Source: Camellia lanceoleosa
Taxonomy: Eukaryota; Streptophyta; Magnoliopsida; Ericales; Theaceae
Assembly (NCBI GenBank): GCA_025200525.1
Contig: CM045758.1
Span: forward strand, 61,072,649 to 61,136,648
DNA: 64,000 nt
Reading direction: 5' to 3'
Part shown: piece by piece, positions 12,701 through 23,047 of the stretch
How the letters are laid out: every line of letters begins with the position of its first letter
Position numbering within the stretch: position 1 is the stretch's first letter
Program-made: the position numbers and the translations under genes
Notes under the pieces: generated by a model
Database searches by the model: none
Seen by the model: the letters and a program-made list of their open reading frames with translations, nothing else
Told to the model about the DNA's origin: nothing

Positions 12701-15700
12701 GAATGTCTTCTCCGATGATGGTTCATCTATACCAAATGATGCTGGACAGCGTGCAGTCCAGGCAAGTTTCTGTTTTAAACCCTTATGGTTGTAGAGGATT
12801 GTAAATCATCGTGCCAATTTTATATTCCGTGTTGAGATACGTCAGATGAAAAATATAATGGTCTTGTTATTGGCTGTAGCTTCATTTTGTCTGTCGCGTT
12901 GAGATACCCTTTCTGTTTGGCTATCAAAACTACAGTATGGAGTGCAGTTGATATTGGGTGCTTACAAGTGAATATTTATCATTTGTGAATCATGTGATTA
13001 TTTCTGATGGGTGAAATACCATTAGTTATTGAGCTTCCTTGGATTGTAGATTATGTATACTCCATGCTACATCGTGGCATATATTGCTAGGGTGGCGTAA
13101 GATCCTTGACCTTTCTTCCACAACCCAAAGACCCTAAACCATAAATCCTTGAGCCAAAATCTTGAGTTGCAGGTCATTGAGAGTTCAATATACTGGGCCT
13201 CATGCACAAGTAGGGGGCTTTCATTTCTCTTGCATGCCCCTTCATTCCTCATTCATTCATATCAAAGGAAGCTTCGTCGGGAAGGGATAGGAATGGCGTG
13301 TTGGTTTGATTGTATAGAGTTGGTGTTCAGAGGTTATGCCTCTTATGGAAATTTCTGAATATAATTGAATGTACTTGTCAAAACAAAAAAAAGCAATTCC
13401 AATCGTGCGCCTATTTTGGCACTTTTTAAGCAAAATTTGCCAAAAAAATTGCTCTTCCCCCCCCTCCCCCCCTGTTGAAGTTCAGCAACCACAAACAGGC
13501 TTTAAGAATGATTTAAAAATTTTAGGGTAAATTACACTGATGTCCCCTGAGGTTTGGAGAAAATACAAAAAGCCTAACAGTTTGGCATAAATACATTGGG
13601 CTCCCCTCAGGTTTTAATTTACATAACACTTAATCCCCTTTTTCATGAATAATTCGTTGGTCATATTGATGGGAAAATGATGTTATCTCCTTTATATTGA
13701 AATGCATATTTTTCTTTCTTTATTTTTGTGTTTTCACACTATTTGTATTAGTTTGATCTGTTCAACATTGCTAAAAGGGGGAGTCAGTATAATTAAGTCA
13801 AAACTGTGGGGCTACTGTAATTCCTCCAAACTTCAAGGGAGGTTAGTGTAATTTACCCTAAATTTTATTTGTGGTTTTTATCTTGAATTTTCTCTGTATT
13901 CACATCTAGATCTTTCTTTTTCCATGTATGGAAAAACATCTACCGGAAAATGACGAGAAAAAAGTAACAGTAAAAAGAAAAAGAAAGGGTAAATTCAATA
14001 AATTTTTTATTTATATGCAGGCTATGTCAAGATATGTTCGCAGGGAGTCTTCTTGCTTCTCCTTAACAGGTACACTTACCTTTGCATTTATCTTGATATG
14101 ATTCTATTCCATTTGCCTTCTTTCATGCGTGTTGTTTCAGGATGAAATTATTAATTGGAGGGTGATTATTTAGTGTTGTGCCATGTGCAAGAACTTCAGT
14201 CAGCTTAATGGTTGGCACAATTGACCTTACTGGTGACCTTGGCACAATACCCTGACCAACTGAAACCACACCTCTGCTCCTCTGCCCCCACAAAAAACAG
14301 AGGGAAGGATAATGGTAATGTTAAAAAATATTGAGGGAAAACAGCTACAATAAAGAGACATTCAATGAAGAAGTGGGAAAGGTAGTTGATGCCGAGGACA
14401 GTGCACACTACACAGTTGAAAGAAAAGCTTTTTCTCAAAGTTTTCATCAAAAATTGTAGGGTAAACTATCAATAGGTCTTAATAGTTAGACTTGATTCCC
14501 ACCAAGTCCTATTGAAAATAAATCTTAGTAAAATCATTGCTAAAAATAATTTTTTGTGACTATTTTTTATGTCACTAAAAATTGACAACAACCGACTTTT
14601 TTTATCACGAATTTTATAAATTGTCGCTAAAACTTACAATTAGTGACATTTTTCTGTGATGAATTTTTCAAACTGTTGTTGAAAGTTGAAAATTAGTGAC
14701 TTTTTTTGTGACAATTTTTTTAACTTCTGCTAAAACTTAAATTAGTGACATTTTTGTGACAATTTTCAAATTGTTGTTGAAAATTAACATTTAGTGATTT
14801 TTTTTAATAGTGTTTGATGAAAAATGCCATTAATTATCATAGAACTTATTGGATAATCAGTCCACCTATTAGGACTTACATGTAAGTCCCCCAAATTGTA
14901 TTGGGATGGTCAGACGGAATGATTGAGAATTATGATGTGGCCAAAATGCATTTGGTTCTTTGTATTCAATAAGTACTGCATGACCGAATAATTCGAGGAG
15001 GGGCGCACTAAAGCGATGGTCCTTTTTAAGTAGATGACTCGTTGGGCCGTTGGAACAGGACTTCTTTGGAAACAAGAGTTTAGGGAACTCTGGTCTCCAT
15101 TGCAGCCTAGAAATGTTTTAAAAAGTTGTTTTATCTCTTATATATACTTTCATTCAAGAGATTTGTTGGAGTAGATTTTAATTAAATTAAACAATGGATA
15201 TTGTTTAAATAATCATCGATTTTCTTTATATATTAGATATTTTTCCACCCTTTTTATCTATTTATATGCATTATAGATAATCAAAGTTTCAAGGAGCCAT
15301 GTGATAATTTGACTTATCCAATATAATTATTTCGTGTGGATAAAGTTGTTACTCAGCAACCTCCCTCCATTTACCTGAGCAACCTGGGTTGAGATGAATG
15401 GCCATTCAATCGGCATCTAAATGAAGTTATGGTTATGCCAAACTTTAACTTGCATCCCTTTACACCGTAGGGGGTTTGGAAATGTCAGATTTGTGGGCAT
15501 GATCCTGTGCATGCCAAACTTTTGTTCGATACAAATGTTCTTGTGGCATGTCAGTTGAACTCTTCTTGAGATAGACTAAACATATTGGAATTTTTATATT
15601 TTCTGACAAAAAGTGATTTTTGATGGGCAGATAAAGAAGCTTTGTTTTCTGGCAACTTCATGTTCACTTCATTGGAGAACCCCTCAACTGATGACACAAG

Positions 15701-15728
15701 GAGGAGAGCAGAGAAGAGGTTGAGATGA
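3586..15728 (+). CDS. Ubiquinol-cytochrome c chaperone (CBP3/UQCC1 family), 7 exons, mitochondrial
   Basis: Coding exons are 3586-3759, 4778-4991, 6810-6976, 9866-9990, 12701-12761, 14021-14069 and 15631-15728. They total 888 bases (295 residues plus TGA), with phases agreeing at every junction. The first ~58 residues begin [17 protein letters not shown], which is basic, hydroxylated and low in acid, as expected of a mitochondrial presequence. The conserved domain starts in exon 2 ([31 protein letters not shown]) and continues through [20 protein letters not shown] (exon 3), [19 protein letters not shown] (exon 4) and RYVRRE (exon 6). Family members help newly made cytochrome b enter complex III in the inner membrane. 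No internal stop or frameshift is present, so it looks functional. Transposons in introns 2-6 inflate its length. The assignment rests on remembered family motifs and no search was run. Confidence 0.88.
4778..4991 (+). CDS. Chaperone exon 2
   Basis: The acceptor is the second CAG of a CAGCAG tandem (NAGNAG) after a pyrimidine-rich stretch. Use of the first would add one glutamine. The exon reads [11 protein letters not shown] through DKPAIYN and ends one base into a codon before donor GTTAGT. Confidence 0.85.
6200..6382. mobile_element. Tourist-like MITE in chaperone intron 2
   Basis: It starts GGCCAAGTTTGGCATC and ends CCCAAACCAACCC, flanked on both sides by TTA (6197-6199 and 6383-6385). 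A TTA duplication and GGCC...TTTGG ends fit PIF/Harbinger-derived MITEs. Confidence 0.75.
6810..6976 (+). CDS. Chaperone exon 3
   Basis: The acceptor is GCAG at 6806-6809. The split valine codon rejoins exactly with exon 2. It encodes [20 protein letters not shown] and then [16 protein letters not shown], the family's most recognisable block. Donor GTTAGT starts at 6977. Confidence 0.88.
7140..7490. repeat. Diverged GTGTC/GACAC-rich repeat in intron 3
   Basis: Segments such as GACATTGACACAATACTTGTC on the left and CCCGTGTCTGTGCTTCTTAG on the right resemble the ends of the element at about 9285-9565. Both look like eroded copies of one MITE-like family. Boundaries are approximate. Confidence 0.35.
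7855..8830 (+). mobile_element. 5'-truncated, decayed LINE (L1-type) fragment in intron 3
   Basis: Interrupted frames read [28 protein letters not shown] and DWEVTWLSL, matching the region downstream of reverse transcriptase in plant L1-type LINEs. The frame is broken by stops. The end has the T-rich, AATAAATAG-type tail usual for LINE 3' ends. No clean target duplication was found. Confidence 0.6.
9285..9565. repeat. MITE-like repeat with GTGTC/GACAC arms in intron 3
   Basis: Left arm ACACAGACACGTGTCGGACA and right arm GTGTTCGTGTCCATGCTTCT are roughly inverted around an AT-rich core. The same motifs occur at 7140-7490. Confidence 0.4.
9866..9990 (+). CDS. Chaperone exon 4
   Basis: The acceptor is GGCAG, followed by [16 protein letters not shown]. 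The exon ends two bases into an arginine codon before donor GTGAGG. Confidence 0.88.
10390..10600. repeat. Two direct ~80-bp repeats in intron 4
   Basis: About 10394-10475 and 10508-10585 share TGACAAAATG, GCCTAGTTATT and AATTTGAGAATGGTGGAAGA. The antisense reading frame across this region has no recognisable domain. Confidence 0.5.
11180..11480 (+). other. Possible LTR remnant in intron 4
   Basis: The stretch ends in TCCTAGTCCTATATAAAGCC, which resembles an LTR core promoter with a TATATAAAG box. No TG...CA ends or target duplication were found. The rest of intron 4 (9991-12700) shows nothing recognisable. Confidence 0.25.
12701..12761 (+). CDS. Chaperone exon 5, with a GC donor
   Basis: Acceptor CCACAG. 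One base completes the arginine codon, then [20 protein letters not shown]. The exon ends CAG and the intron begins GCAAGT, the standard context of the minor GC-AG intron class. No GT nearby keeps the frame to exon 6. Confidence 0.85.
13525..13858. mobile_element. MULE-like MITE in chaperone intron 5
   Basis: Both ends carry GGGTAAATTACACT as inverted repeats. The flanks are AAAATTTTA (13516-13524) and TAAATTTTA (13859-13867), a 9-bp target duplication with one mismatch. Length 334 bp, with no coding capacity. Confidence 0.8.
14021..14069 (+). CDS. Chaperone exon 6
   Basis: Acceptor ATGCAG. Encodes [16 protein letters not shown] and ends one base into the next codon before donor GTACAC. Confidence 0.85.
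14459..14891. mobile_element. MULE-like MITE with internal short repeats, intron 6
   Basis: It begins GGGTAAACTATCAATAGGTC and ends ACATGTAAGTCCCC. Flanks AAAATTGTA (14450-14458) and CAAATTGTA (14892-14900) form a near-perfect 9-bp duplication. The body repeats a ~50-bp unit with TTGTCGCTAAAACTTA-type sequence. A sister copy lies at 56155-56679 upstream of the second F-box gene. Confidence 0.75.
15631..15728 (+). CDS. Chaperone exon 7 and stop
   Basis: Acceptor GGGCAG. The split codon gives aspartate, then [18 protein letters not shown] and an arginine-rich tail ending KRLR and TGA at 15726-15728. [14 protein letters not shown] sequence is typical of the family C-terminus. Confidence 0.85.
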
Positions 15729-16443
15729 GATTTGGCAACATTTATGTAGTAATAAGAGAGATGACGATGGCTCATATGATACACCAGCTAGACAGGGTTT
15801 CCAATATTTTACATAAAACATTGAATTATGAAGGTACCTTTTCAAATTGTATTTAATTTTTTTTTGTATATTTTCAAAAAAAAAAAAAAAAGAAAAAAAA
15901 AAAAAAGAAACACTGGTTTTGGTTACTATACTTTTGGTAATTCATTGTTAGCTAATGAATGATGAGATGAGACCTTGATGCACTGATAATTGTTTTGCGT
16001 GTGGTGATATAACCCTACTCTTGTTAAGCTGTAGCTTTGTGTGGATGGATCTAATTGCAATTAACTCACTTTTGGTATGAAATACTAGACTTATTGTGAC
16101 CCATCTGTGATGTTTTATCTTTTTCTATCATTTTTTAAATTTATTTATTTATTGTTTTTGTGCTGGATGGGATATGCTTACGTACTAACGAAACTAATAG
16201 AAATGTACAAATAAAAAAGACATCTTCATGACTTTTATAATTAAAAAAAATGATAATATGGTAAGTGCTAAATAAAAAGGAGTGATAATTATAATTAGAT
16301 CACTCTCATGAGAAGTAGAAACAATTGAATTTTGTATTGCTGTACCAAGGGCCGGTTTATGTTTTTATTTGTTGCAGGATTATTCCAAGAGCCACTTTTT
16401 AAGTTTTTATTTATTTGTTTTTGTTTAGGATAAAATGACTTTA
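15729..16443. other. 3' flank of the chaperone gene
   Basis: The 3' UTR must start here. A tract of A runs broken by G lies at 15877-15910. No clear polyadenylation signal can be singled out, and no other gene is seen before the LTR at 16444. Confidence 0.4.
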
Positions 16444-18150
16444 TGAGAGATTTCGGGAATGTGGTCTAAAAGAATTTGAAGATCTTCAATTCCCTAGAAA
16501 TGATGAGAGGTTTAGATTCTTCAATGGTCTTAACCAAAAACACAATAGTAAAGAGATGATGGAGATAAGAGATTAGGTAAAGAAGAAAATAAAGTAGTTA
16601 CAGAGAGAATAATGACAATGCTCTCCCATAGATTTCCTACTTTTACTCTCAAGGTAGATAATGGAGAAGGAAAATTAGTTCGGCTCTGTTTGGTTATGTT
16701 TTGTAATTAATTTTCTAGGCATGTTTTTGAGTATGATGTTTGGTTAGGCTTCTGAAATCAATTCTCAGGAGCTCTGCAGAGAGCTCTGTAAATCATCTGT
16801 GAATCAGCCGTTGTTCAGGGAAAGTTTTGCAAAGGGGGACAACCACGTGGTTGTTTATGGGGACTTCCATGGGGACTTCCATGAGGACATCCAGCCGGAT
16901 GTCTCTGATGTACAGAAATATATATATATATATATATATTTTTTTTTTGCAATTGACTTATATAATTGGGAAAAATATTTTCTGTAATTTTTTAAATTTT
17001 TTATGTGCTTTAAAATAATTTTGAATTGTATGTTTAGTTATGAGTTGTAAATTTTTGTATCACATATCAAATGTCACATCAACAATTCCCTACTCAAATC
17101 AAACATCTTTTCCAAAACTATTTTCAAAACTCTTTACCAAACAAATTTTCTACACTCAAATCATAATTCTACAACACACAAACTCAAAATATAATTCATA
17201 CTCTCAAATCACATTTATAAAACACAACCAAACGCAGGCTTCTTTTCTTAGAGTTGTCTCTCAAAAATTCATTCCTTGTAAAGCTATGGGTGGATGTTAT
17301 TTATAGGCATTTCATGATATAGGATGGAGTCCATGTGCAAGACATATAGGGAATATTTTCTCTAATAACCTTCTTTGAGGAGGTAACCTCTCTGAGGATG
17401 AGGAAAATCTCGAAGAGGAGATCAACCTCTTGGCGAATCTTTTTTCTTAGCCACATTTAACCAATGATCCCCAATCATTCCAAAGGGTCAGGGGTAGTCC
17501 AAGAAGACGTCCTGCAGCAAAAGGGTCAGGAGTAGTTCAAGAGAATGCCCTACCACAAATATTGTTGAGTCTTAGGGATTCCCTAGATCGTGCCACCTCG
17601 ACTTGGATATAGGCTAATTTAACCAAAGAGTGAATTTATCTCCACTCACTGTCTTCGGGATCAGGTCCTTTGTTCGGACTTTATTACGCCCATGGTTCTG
17701 GTGCGTAGATCCCGAAAAGCTCCGAGCCCGCAAGTGTTCTGGAATTCATTAATGGAGCAGCTTCTAGATTGCGTCCGAATTTGTTCGAAGCCAAGAGCTT
17801 TAGATCTTTAGGTTCGTAGATCCAAACCGTTTCAAGTTCGAGCTCAAATAGGTCTCTAGATTCGTGGTTCCAAACCCTCTCAAAACTAAGCCAATACCTC
17901 AAAAAATTGAATCTCCTCCAAGGGTTTCATCTCCGGACCTCATCGGATGGGCTTGTTGGACTCTCTTTAGAGATATCTGCTTGATGGGTCTTTCTCAGTC
18001 CAATTTGTTGACTTTCTTGTGAGCCTGTTCAATAGAATTCACTTGGGCCCATTTGACAATATTTCTCCAAGCTCACCAATTTTTGGACTTTTCGATTAGG
18101 CTTTGATTAGACTCAATTAATTTAGTGGGTTCAAATTAACTCCCCTTACA
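16444..18150 (-). mobile_element. 3' LTR of a minus-strand Tat-like retroelement
   Basis: It aligns along its length with 23048-24202, apart from a 558-bp MITE insertion at 16682. Read on the minus strand it runs from TGTAAGGGGAGTTAA to TCTCTCATAAAG, so the LTR is TG...CA. The bases just upstream on the minus strand (18151-18160) read CGGGAAAAAA, a plausible polypurine tract. Left flank: CTTTA. Confidence 0.75.
16682..17239. mobile_element. MITE inserted in the 3' LTR
   Basis: Left end GGCTCTGTTTGGTTATGTTTT; the right end, inverted, reads GCCTGCGTTTGGTTGTGTTTT. TTC flanks both sides (16679-16681 and 17240-17242). The sister LTR at 23305-23307 has a single TTC with no insert, so the ends are fixed by an empty site. 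It contains a TA microsatellite near 16918-16940. Confidence 0.85.
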
Positions 18151-18498
18151 TTTTTTCCCGTGCATGTATAGGAAATTTTGAATTTCTCGGATATGCATAT
18201 ATTTCCATTTCTTCAACTATGCTTCATATCACGCCGTTAGGAATATTGTCTTCATGTGGCTTTTAGATAAGATGGATGACTCGTCATAATTTATGGATAA
18301 AATTGCCAACTAGTAATGATAAGAAAGAATCTTTTATCCTTATGCCATGTTTAGTAAACACACTTTTATGCCTTTGATTTTTTTTTTATTATTATTTTTT
18401 TCTTAAAGAAAAAATCAAAACTTAAATTGTTTAATACTCCAAATAAACCTGGACATTTAATAATACTGCACTAACTAGGCTGCTCAAAGAAAAATAAT
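18151..18498 (-). mobile_element. 3' untranslated interior of the minus-strand retroelement
   Basis: This matches 24203-24540 (shared GTAAACACACTTTTATGCCT and AAATTGTTTAATACTCCA). It lies between the LTR and a SINE insertion. No coding sequence. Confidence 0.6.
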
Positions 18499-18510
18499 AA
18501 GAGTAATGTT

Positions 18511-18910
18511 TTTTATTTTTATTTTTTGTTACAGGGAAATCCTCTCACTCTCCCGCAGGTCCAAGGCAGCGCCCCGAGGAGATCACCAGGGTGTCCTGTT
18601 GTTCGTTCCGAGCCAGAGACTATAATTTCTCGACCTCACAAGGCAAGCTTCCGAGCCAGAGACTATAATTTGGAAGCTTGTCCCGACCTCACAAGGCAAG
18701 CTTCGGTAAGTCAGGACTCGCACAGCGGGGGAGAATTAAACCCACACCAAGTAGCTGATAAGGCATCCTTGAGGTCAACTTAAACCCACACCAAATAGCT
18801 GATAAGGCATCCTTGAGGTCAACCTCCTAACCAACTGTGCTACGCCCAGGAGATTGGCCCGGAGGGGATTTGAACTCAGGACCTAAGGGCTTAAACCCCA
18901 GGCCCTTGCC
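18511..18910 (-). mobile_element. tRNA-derived SINE with internal duplications
   Basis: Exact 12-bp flanks AAGAGTAATGTT lie at 18499-18510 and 18911-18922. On the minus strand the element ends in an A-rich tail (AACAAAAAATAAAAATAAAA). It contains an A-box-like TAGCACAGTTGGTTAGGA (about 18843-18826) and a B-box-like GAGTTCAAATCCCC (about 18877-18864). The B-like box comes first, so the tRNA-related parts are permuted or fused. Two inner tandem duplications have periods of 44 bp (18736-18823) and 43 bp (from 18606). Confidence 0.75.
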
Positions 18911-18922
18911 AAGAGTAATGTT

Positions 18923-20155
18923 AGTATCATAAAATGAATATAAAAGATTTTTTACCATTAGATTACATATATAAGAAAACATTACACATTAATCAAGAAA
19001 TAAAAAATTTTCATAAAATATTTTATGATATTTTTTTCATAATATTTAATATTATTCAAATAATAATAATAATTCTTTTCTTTTCTTGAAACAAATAAAA
19101 ACAAAAGTTTGACCACCTTTTTTTTTTTTTCCAAATATTTGAAACCACTACAATCAGGTTTTTTGCCTATATATATATATATATTTTCAAGCTAGGTACA
19201 AAATCCACCGTCCTTATTTCCTTTTTGCCAATTCTCCATTTTCATGCTCGGTAAACTGAGAGAGAACAGCACAGACCCAGACTTCAACATTTTCCCCTCA
19301 CTTTGAAAGCAACAAGTCAGAACTCTGCTTCGATCTAGAGACCACCATCACACCATCGGTCCACCTTGCTCCGGTCTAGGCCGTTGCCACCGACCCTCAT
19401 CACTCCGACGTTATCATTTTCTGACCTCGCCAAAACAGCGCCACCGTTGGTTCGGCTGCGCATAGTTTACGTCGCGGCTCTGACTTGCTTCCACAGTGCT
19501 TACGCTACACCCCCTTTTTTTTTTTTTTTTTTTTTTTAATTTCTTCTACACTGCTTCAGATTTGTGTATACAAGTTCAAAACCTTCTCCTCTTAATTTTC
19601 TGACTTCAAATCTAGGTAAACTCTTGCCCTTGTAAAACTTGATTTATACTCTGAGAATTTGCAATTTCGGCTTGAGGTAAATGATACAGGATTTGTATAA
19701 TTTTAATCCTATATTTCAATCCCATATCTGGTTCTGAACCCCTATTGTCGAACTTGTTCTGAAATAGAAACTAGGCCTGAAGCACTTTTGGTAATTGATG
19801 TTGATAAAATCATAATTTTGAATGTTTGAATATTGTAATTCCGGAATCCCTTTGATATTTTGCTTTGATCGAGGCTAACTAGAACAGGGATGTTGTTGTT
19901 GTTGTTGTTGATCTTGTGGGCACTGGGAAAATAAATAGTTGATGCCGGAATTTTGTTTGAACATTGTTGCTTTACATTGGCTTTAGAGGAATCGGCTCGA
20001 ATAGACAAAACCTTGATTGTTGCATTTTCATGAACTTGCTCGGAGGCATAGAATTATATGCTTAAGTGATAATGCCTGAATCATGATCTAAAATTGATAT
20101 TGCTTGTCTTGTTTGTTGGTTTTGCTATTTGGGGTGAATGAATTCTTGTAAGAAC
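18923..20155 (+). other. Gene-leader-like block inside the retroelement
   Basis: A TA run (about 19163-19184) is followed by leader-like sequence with CCACC-rich stretches (19330-19450), a T tract (19510-19537) and an apparent donor (TCTAG then GTAAAC near 19615). This looks like a plant promoter, leader and first intron, but no coding exon follows before the tandem repeats. It could be a captured gene start or part of another transposon. A GTT microsatellite lies near 19891-19910. Confidence 0.3.
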
Positions 20156-20159
20156 TCTA

Positions 20160-20870
20160 CGACCCCGGGATCCTCGGAATCCGCACTAATGAAAGCAAGG
20201 ATTGTCCCTTGGAAGTCTGAACGGAAACAAGACTGTTCCTCAGGAGTCCGAAAGTAGCATGCACCCTACTTCGATAGGAACGATCCTTTCTGGTAGGCAA
20301 TCGAGTCTCAAGGGTTGTTCTTCGAAAGTCTGAGTGGGAGAACACACTATATTTCAACAAGAAAGGTCCTCGAAGCTCGCACTGATGTAAACAAGGGTTG
20401 TCTCTTAGTAGTCCAAATGGTAGCAAGGGCTGTCCCTCGGTAGTCTGGATGGAAGCATATTCATTTCCTTGGCACTCAATGGAAGGAAAGGTTCTCCCTT
20501 GAAAGTCCGAGTAGGAGTATACTCTACTTTGACAAGAAAGATTTTCGAAGCTTGCACTGATGGCAGCAAGGGTATTCTTTGGAGGTTCAAGTGGAAACAC
20601 ACACTCTGCTTCAACAAGAAGGACTCTCGAAGCTTGCACTGATGGAAGTAAGGGCTGTTCTTCGGAAGTTCGAATGGGAGCACACACTTTACTTCAATAA
20701 GAAAGACCCTTGAAGCTTGCATTGATGGTAGCAATTGCTGCTCTTCGGAGGCTCGAATGGGGGCACACATTATTTCGACAACTAATGGAGGCTGTCTCTC
20801 GGAAGTTCGAGTAGAAGTGCATTCTACTGCATCAAGAAAGTCCCTTCAAGTTGGTAACTGAGTCTACTAT
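20160..20870 (-). repeat. 81-bp tandem repeat array of the retroelement
   Basis: About eight diverged units carry GAAGCTTGCACTGATGG, AACAAGAAGGACTCTCG and TTCGAATGGGAGCACACA. The period is 81 bases (27 codons), so antisense frames of 176 and 121 codons stay open without indicating a gene. Tandem repeats between the coding region and the 3' LTR are known in Tat/Ogre elements. Confidence 0.7.
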
Positions 20871-21185
20871 TCCTTTTTCTTCTTCGAGGGGCAATACAAA
20901 TTGAAAATTGTTTTAAGCAACATAACACAATGAAGATCAAAATATAAAAAAAAATAACTTCTAATGGAGATACACAATATGAAGGAAATTTTTTTCATAA
21001 CATAAAAAAGAAAGATAAAACTTCTTGGATAATGCAGTAAATGCAAATTGTAAATGTCATAGATAGACTTCTTTTACGGAATGTTGACATTTGCCCCTAG
21101 AGTTGTAAGGTCATGTGGAAAGCTTTCACCAGCTGCTTAGGTTATGGCTGTTATACGCCATCATAGCCACGTCTTCTAAGATATC

Positions 21186-23010
21186 TTAGGGCCCCTGTTC
21201 TTTGAATTCTAGTTCATCTGTTTCGACTTTCTTTCTAAAGATCTTTTTAAGCGTCCGACACTTTTCTGTAGGATGATGTCCTAGTGATCGGTGGAAAACA
21301 CAATAATTAGGGCTTTCGCGGTCCTTCTTCAGCAAAAGCTCTTCAATACGAGGCAACTTCAGTTCCCCGTTTGCCACCCATTCTTTAACTAAGACCTTCA
21401 CATCCTTAACACTACATGAAAAATGAGTGTCATCTTTGCAATTTTTCCTCTTTTGACCTCTAAATTCCTCCCCCTACGACTTTCGGGTAAAAGACACAGA
21501 AGCCGTAGTGACAGAAGGTTCTCGGGATGTCTTGAAGTTGGTTTTATAACTAGTGTCGAACTCAATCTCCTGAGACTGAAGTATGTTTGATATTCTGAGA
21601 TGCTTCAATTGGTACTGAGAAAGTAGGTAACTTGTGATTAACAATAAGCATTTTGTACCTGTTCAATGCCCCTTCAACATAGATTTGGACCAAGTAGCTT
21701 TCCTCTACAGCCTCATGACAGTCCACGGCTTTGTCTTGGAATCTCTCTACATATTCGAATGTCTTCACCCTCTCGTTACTTTTCCTTACACAGGGTAAGT
21801 GTGGTCACTTTCTTGGCCACTTGAAAGAATTTAGTGTGGAATTTGTTAACCGTCTCCTCCCAACTTCGGATAGAGTTTGGGGCCAAGTTCACGTACCAAC
21901 TATATGCTCGATCGGTAAAGGACTTGGAGAATTTTCTCAGTCGGAGGACATAATTTGAACCATGAATCCCCAGAGTCTTGATGAACTGAACAACATGTTC
22001 TCGAGCATTTCCTTGCTTGCCATCGAATTTGATGAATTTTGGCACCGTGTATCCCTCTGAGTATGGATAACTCAACATCTCAATAGAGTATGGTGGCTTG
22101 ACATTCGGATCGAGCAAAGAGGATAGAGTCCTCTTGCCCTGTTCGAGATCGAACATGGCTTGCACATCGAGAGTGAGAAATTGCCGAGGGAGAGAATTTG
22201 ATGGTGGTATTCTCGAAACTTGGCTTGTAGACCCGAAGACCGAGCCTGGAGCGACTTGGCTATTTGAGTGTTGAGAATTCACCATCGGTGTAAGAACGTG
22301 TTGATATTGACCATTGGCATCTATGGATATGACATTTGGTGATGGAGCATTGAATTGAGTTCCGTAAACTCCGTTACACGCCATGGGTATGTCGGGTTGG
22401 GCTTGGAAAGCCGTTGTCGGAGCCAAAGGAGACCCGTTTAGTACATGAATAGAATTTACAATCGGTGGAACAAAATTAGTCATGGATGGAGCACCATTTT
22501 GTAGAGAAATATTTGTGGGCCTTCCTTGAACTTCCGTAGTCGCGGGAACGCCATTCATCATGCGGAAACTCCTCCAACCATCGATGGTCCATTGCTCGAT
22601 CTTCCAAGTGCGTGATTTTGTGCTCTATGGGCCACAGGTTGGCCATGTCTTGTTCCTCATAGCAGTTGATTTTGCAAACCATTTTGAGCAACTTCAACAA
22701 GAATTGGGGGCGGGTCTTGATGGTTTTGACCATTCTCAACATCACCATGAAGTTGTTGATCGGCGTTGGCTTGACCTCCATTTGTTGTCGGTGGTGCGAA
22801 ATTCGAACCTATCATAAACATAGTGTGGGTGAGATTTTGAAGAGTGGTAAGGATCTCTTGTTGGGTATTTTGAAGTCCTTGAATGGCTTCGAGCAAGAAT
22901 GGTTGATCTTGAGCCAAGGTACTACCATTGGAGGATCCTTGTTGGTGAACTTCTTCTTCTCCTGCTATCTTCACCAGAGTTGTGTGAGTTCCGGATCTCG
23001 TTGAGACCAT
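21186..23010 (-). pseudogene. Broken gag of a Tat-type Ty3/gypsy element
   Basis: It starts with MVSTRSG at 23010, 13 bases past the primer-binding site. The frame breaks near 22660. The longest piece (22561-21776) holds the capsid-like part (PKFIKFDGKQGNAREHVVQF, RAYSWYVNL, KFHTKFF). Further pieces lie at 21768-21562 and 21401-21186. The last carries CVFHRSLGHHPTEKC, the CxxH...GHxTxxC-like motif of Tat gag proteins. Gag normally packages the RNA in a virus-like particle. No protease, reverse transcriptase or integrase follows, so the element cannot move on its own. Confidence 0.75.
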
Positions 23011-23023
23011 TAACCAATCTGCC

Positions 23024-23041
23024 TCCCCAGCGGAGTCGCCA
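23024..23041 (-). other. Primer-binding site of the minus-strand retroelement
   Basis: The plus strand reads TCCCCAGCGGAGTCGCCA, which ends in CCA and looks like a tRNA 3' acceptor end. Tat/Ogre elements are reported to use tRNA-Arg, but the tRNA identity is not proved here. It sits six bases from the LTR edge at 23048. Confidence 0.65.
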
Positions 23042-23047
23042 AATATA

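Noticed and set aside
20157..20770. 176- and 121-codon minus-strand frames
   Set aside because: They arise from 81-bp tandem repeats of a retroelement; no start context or domain.
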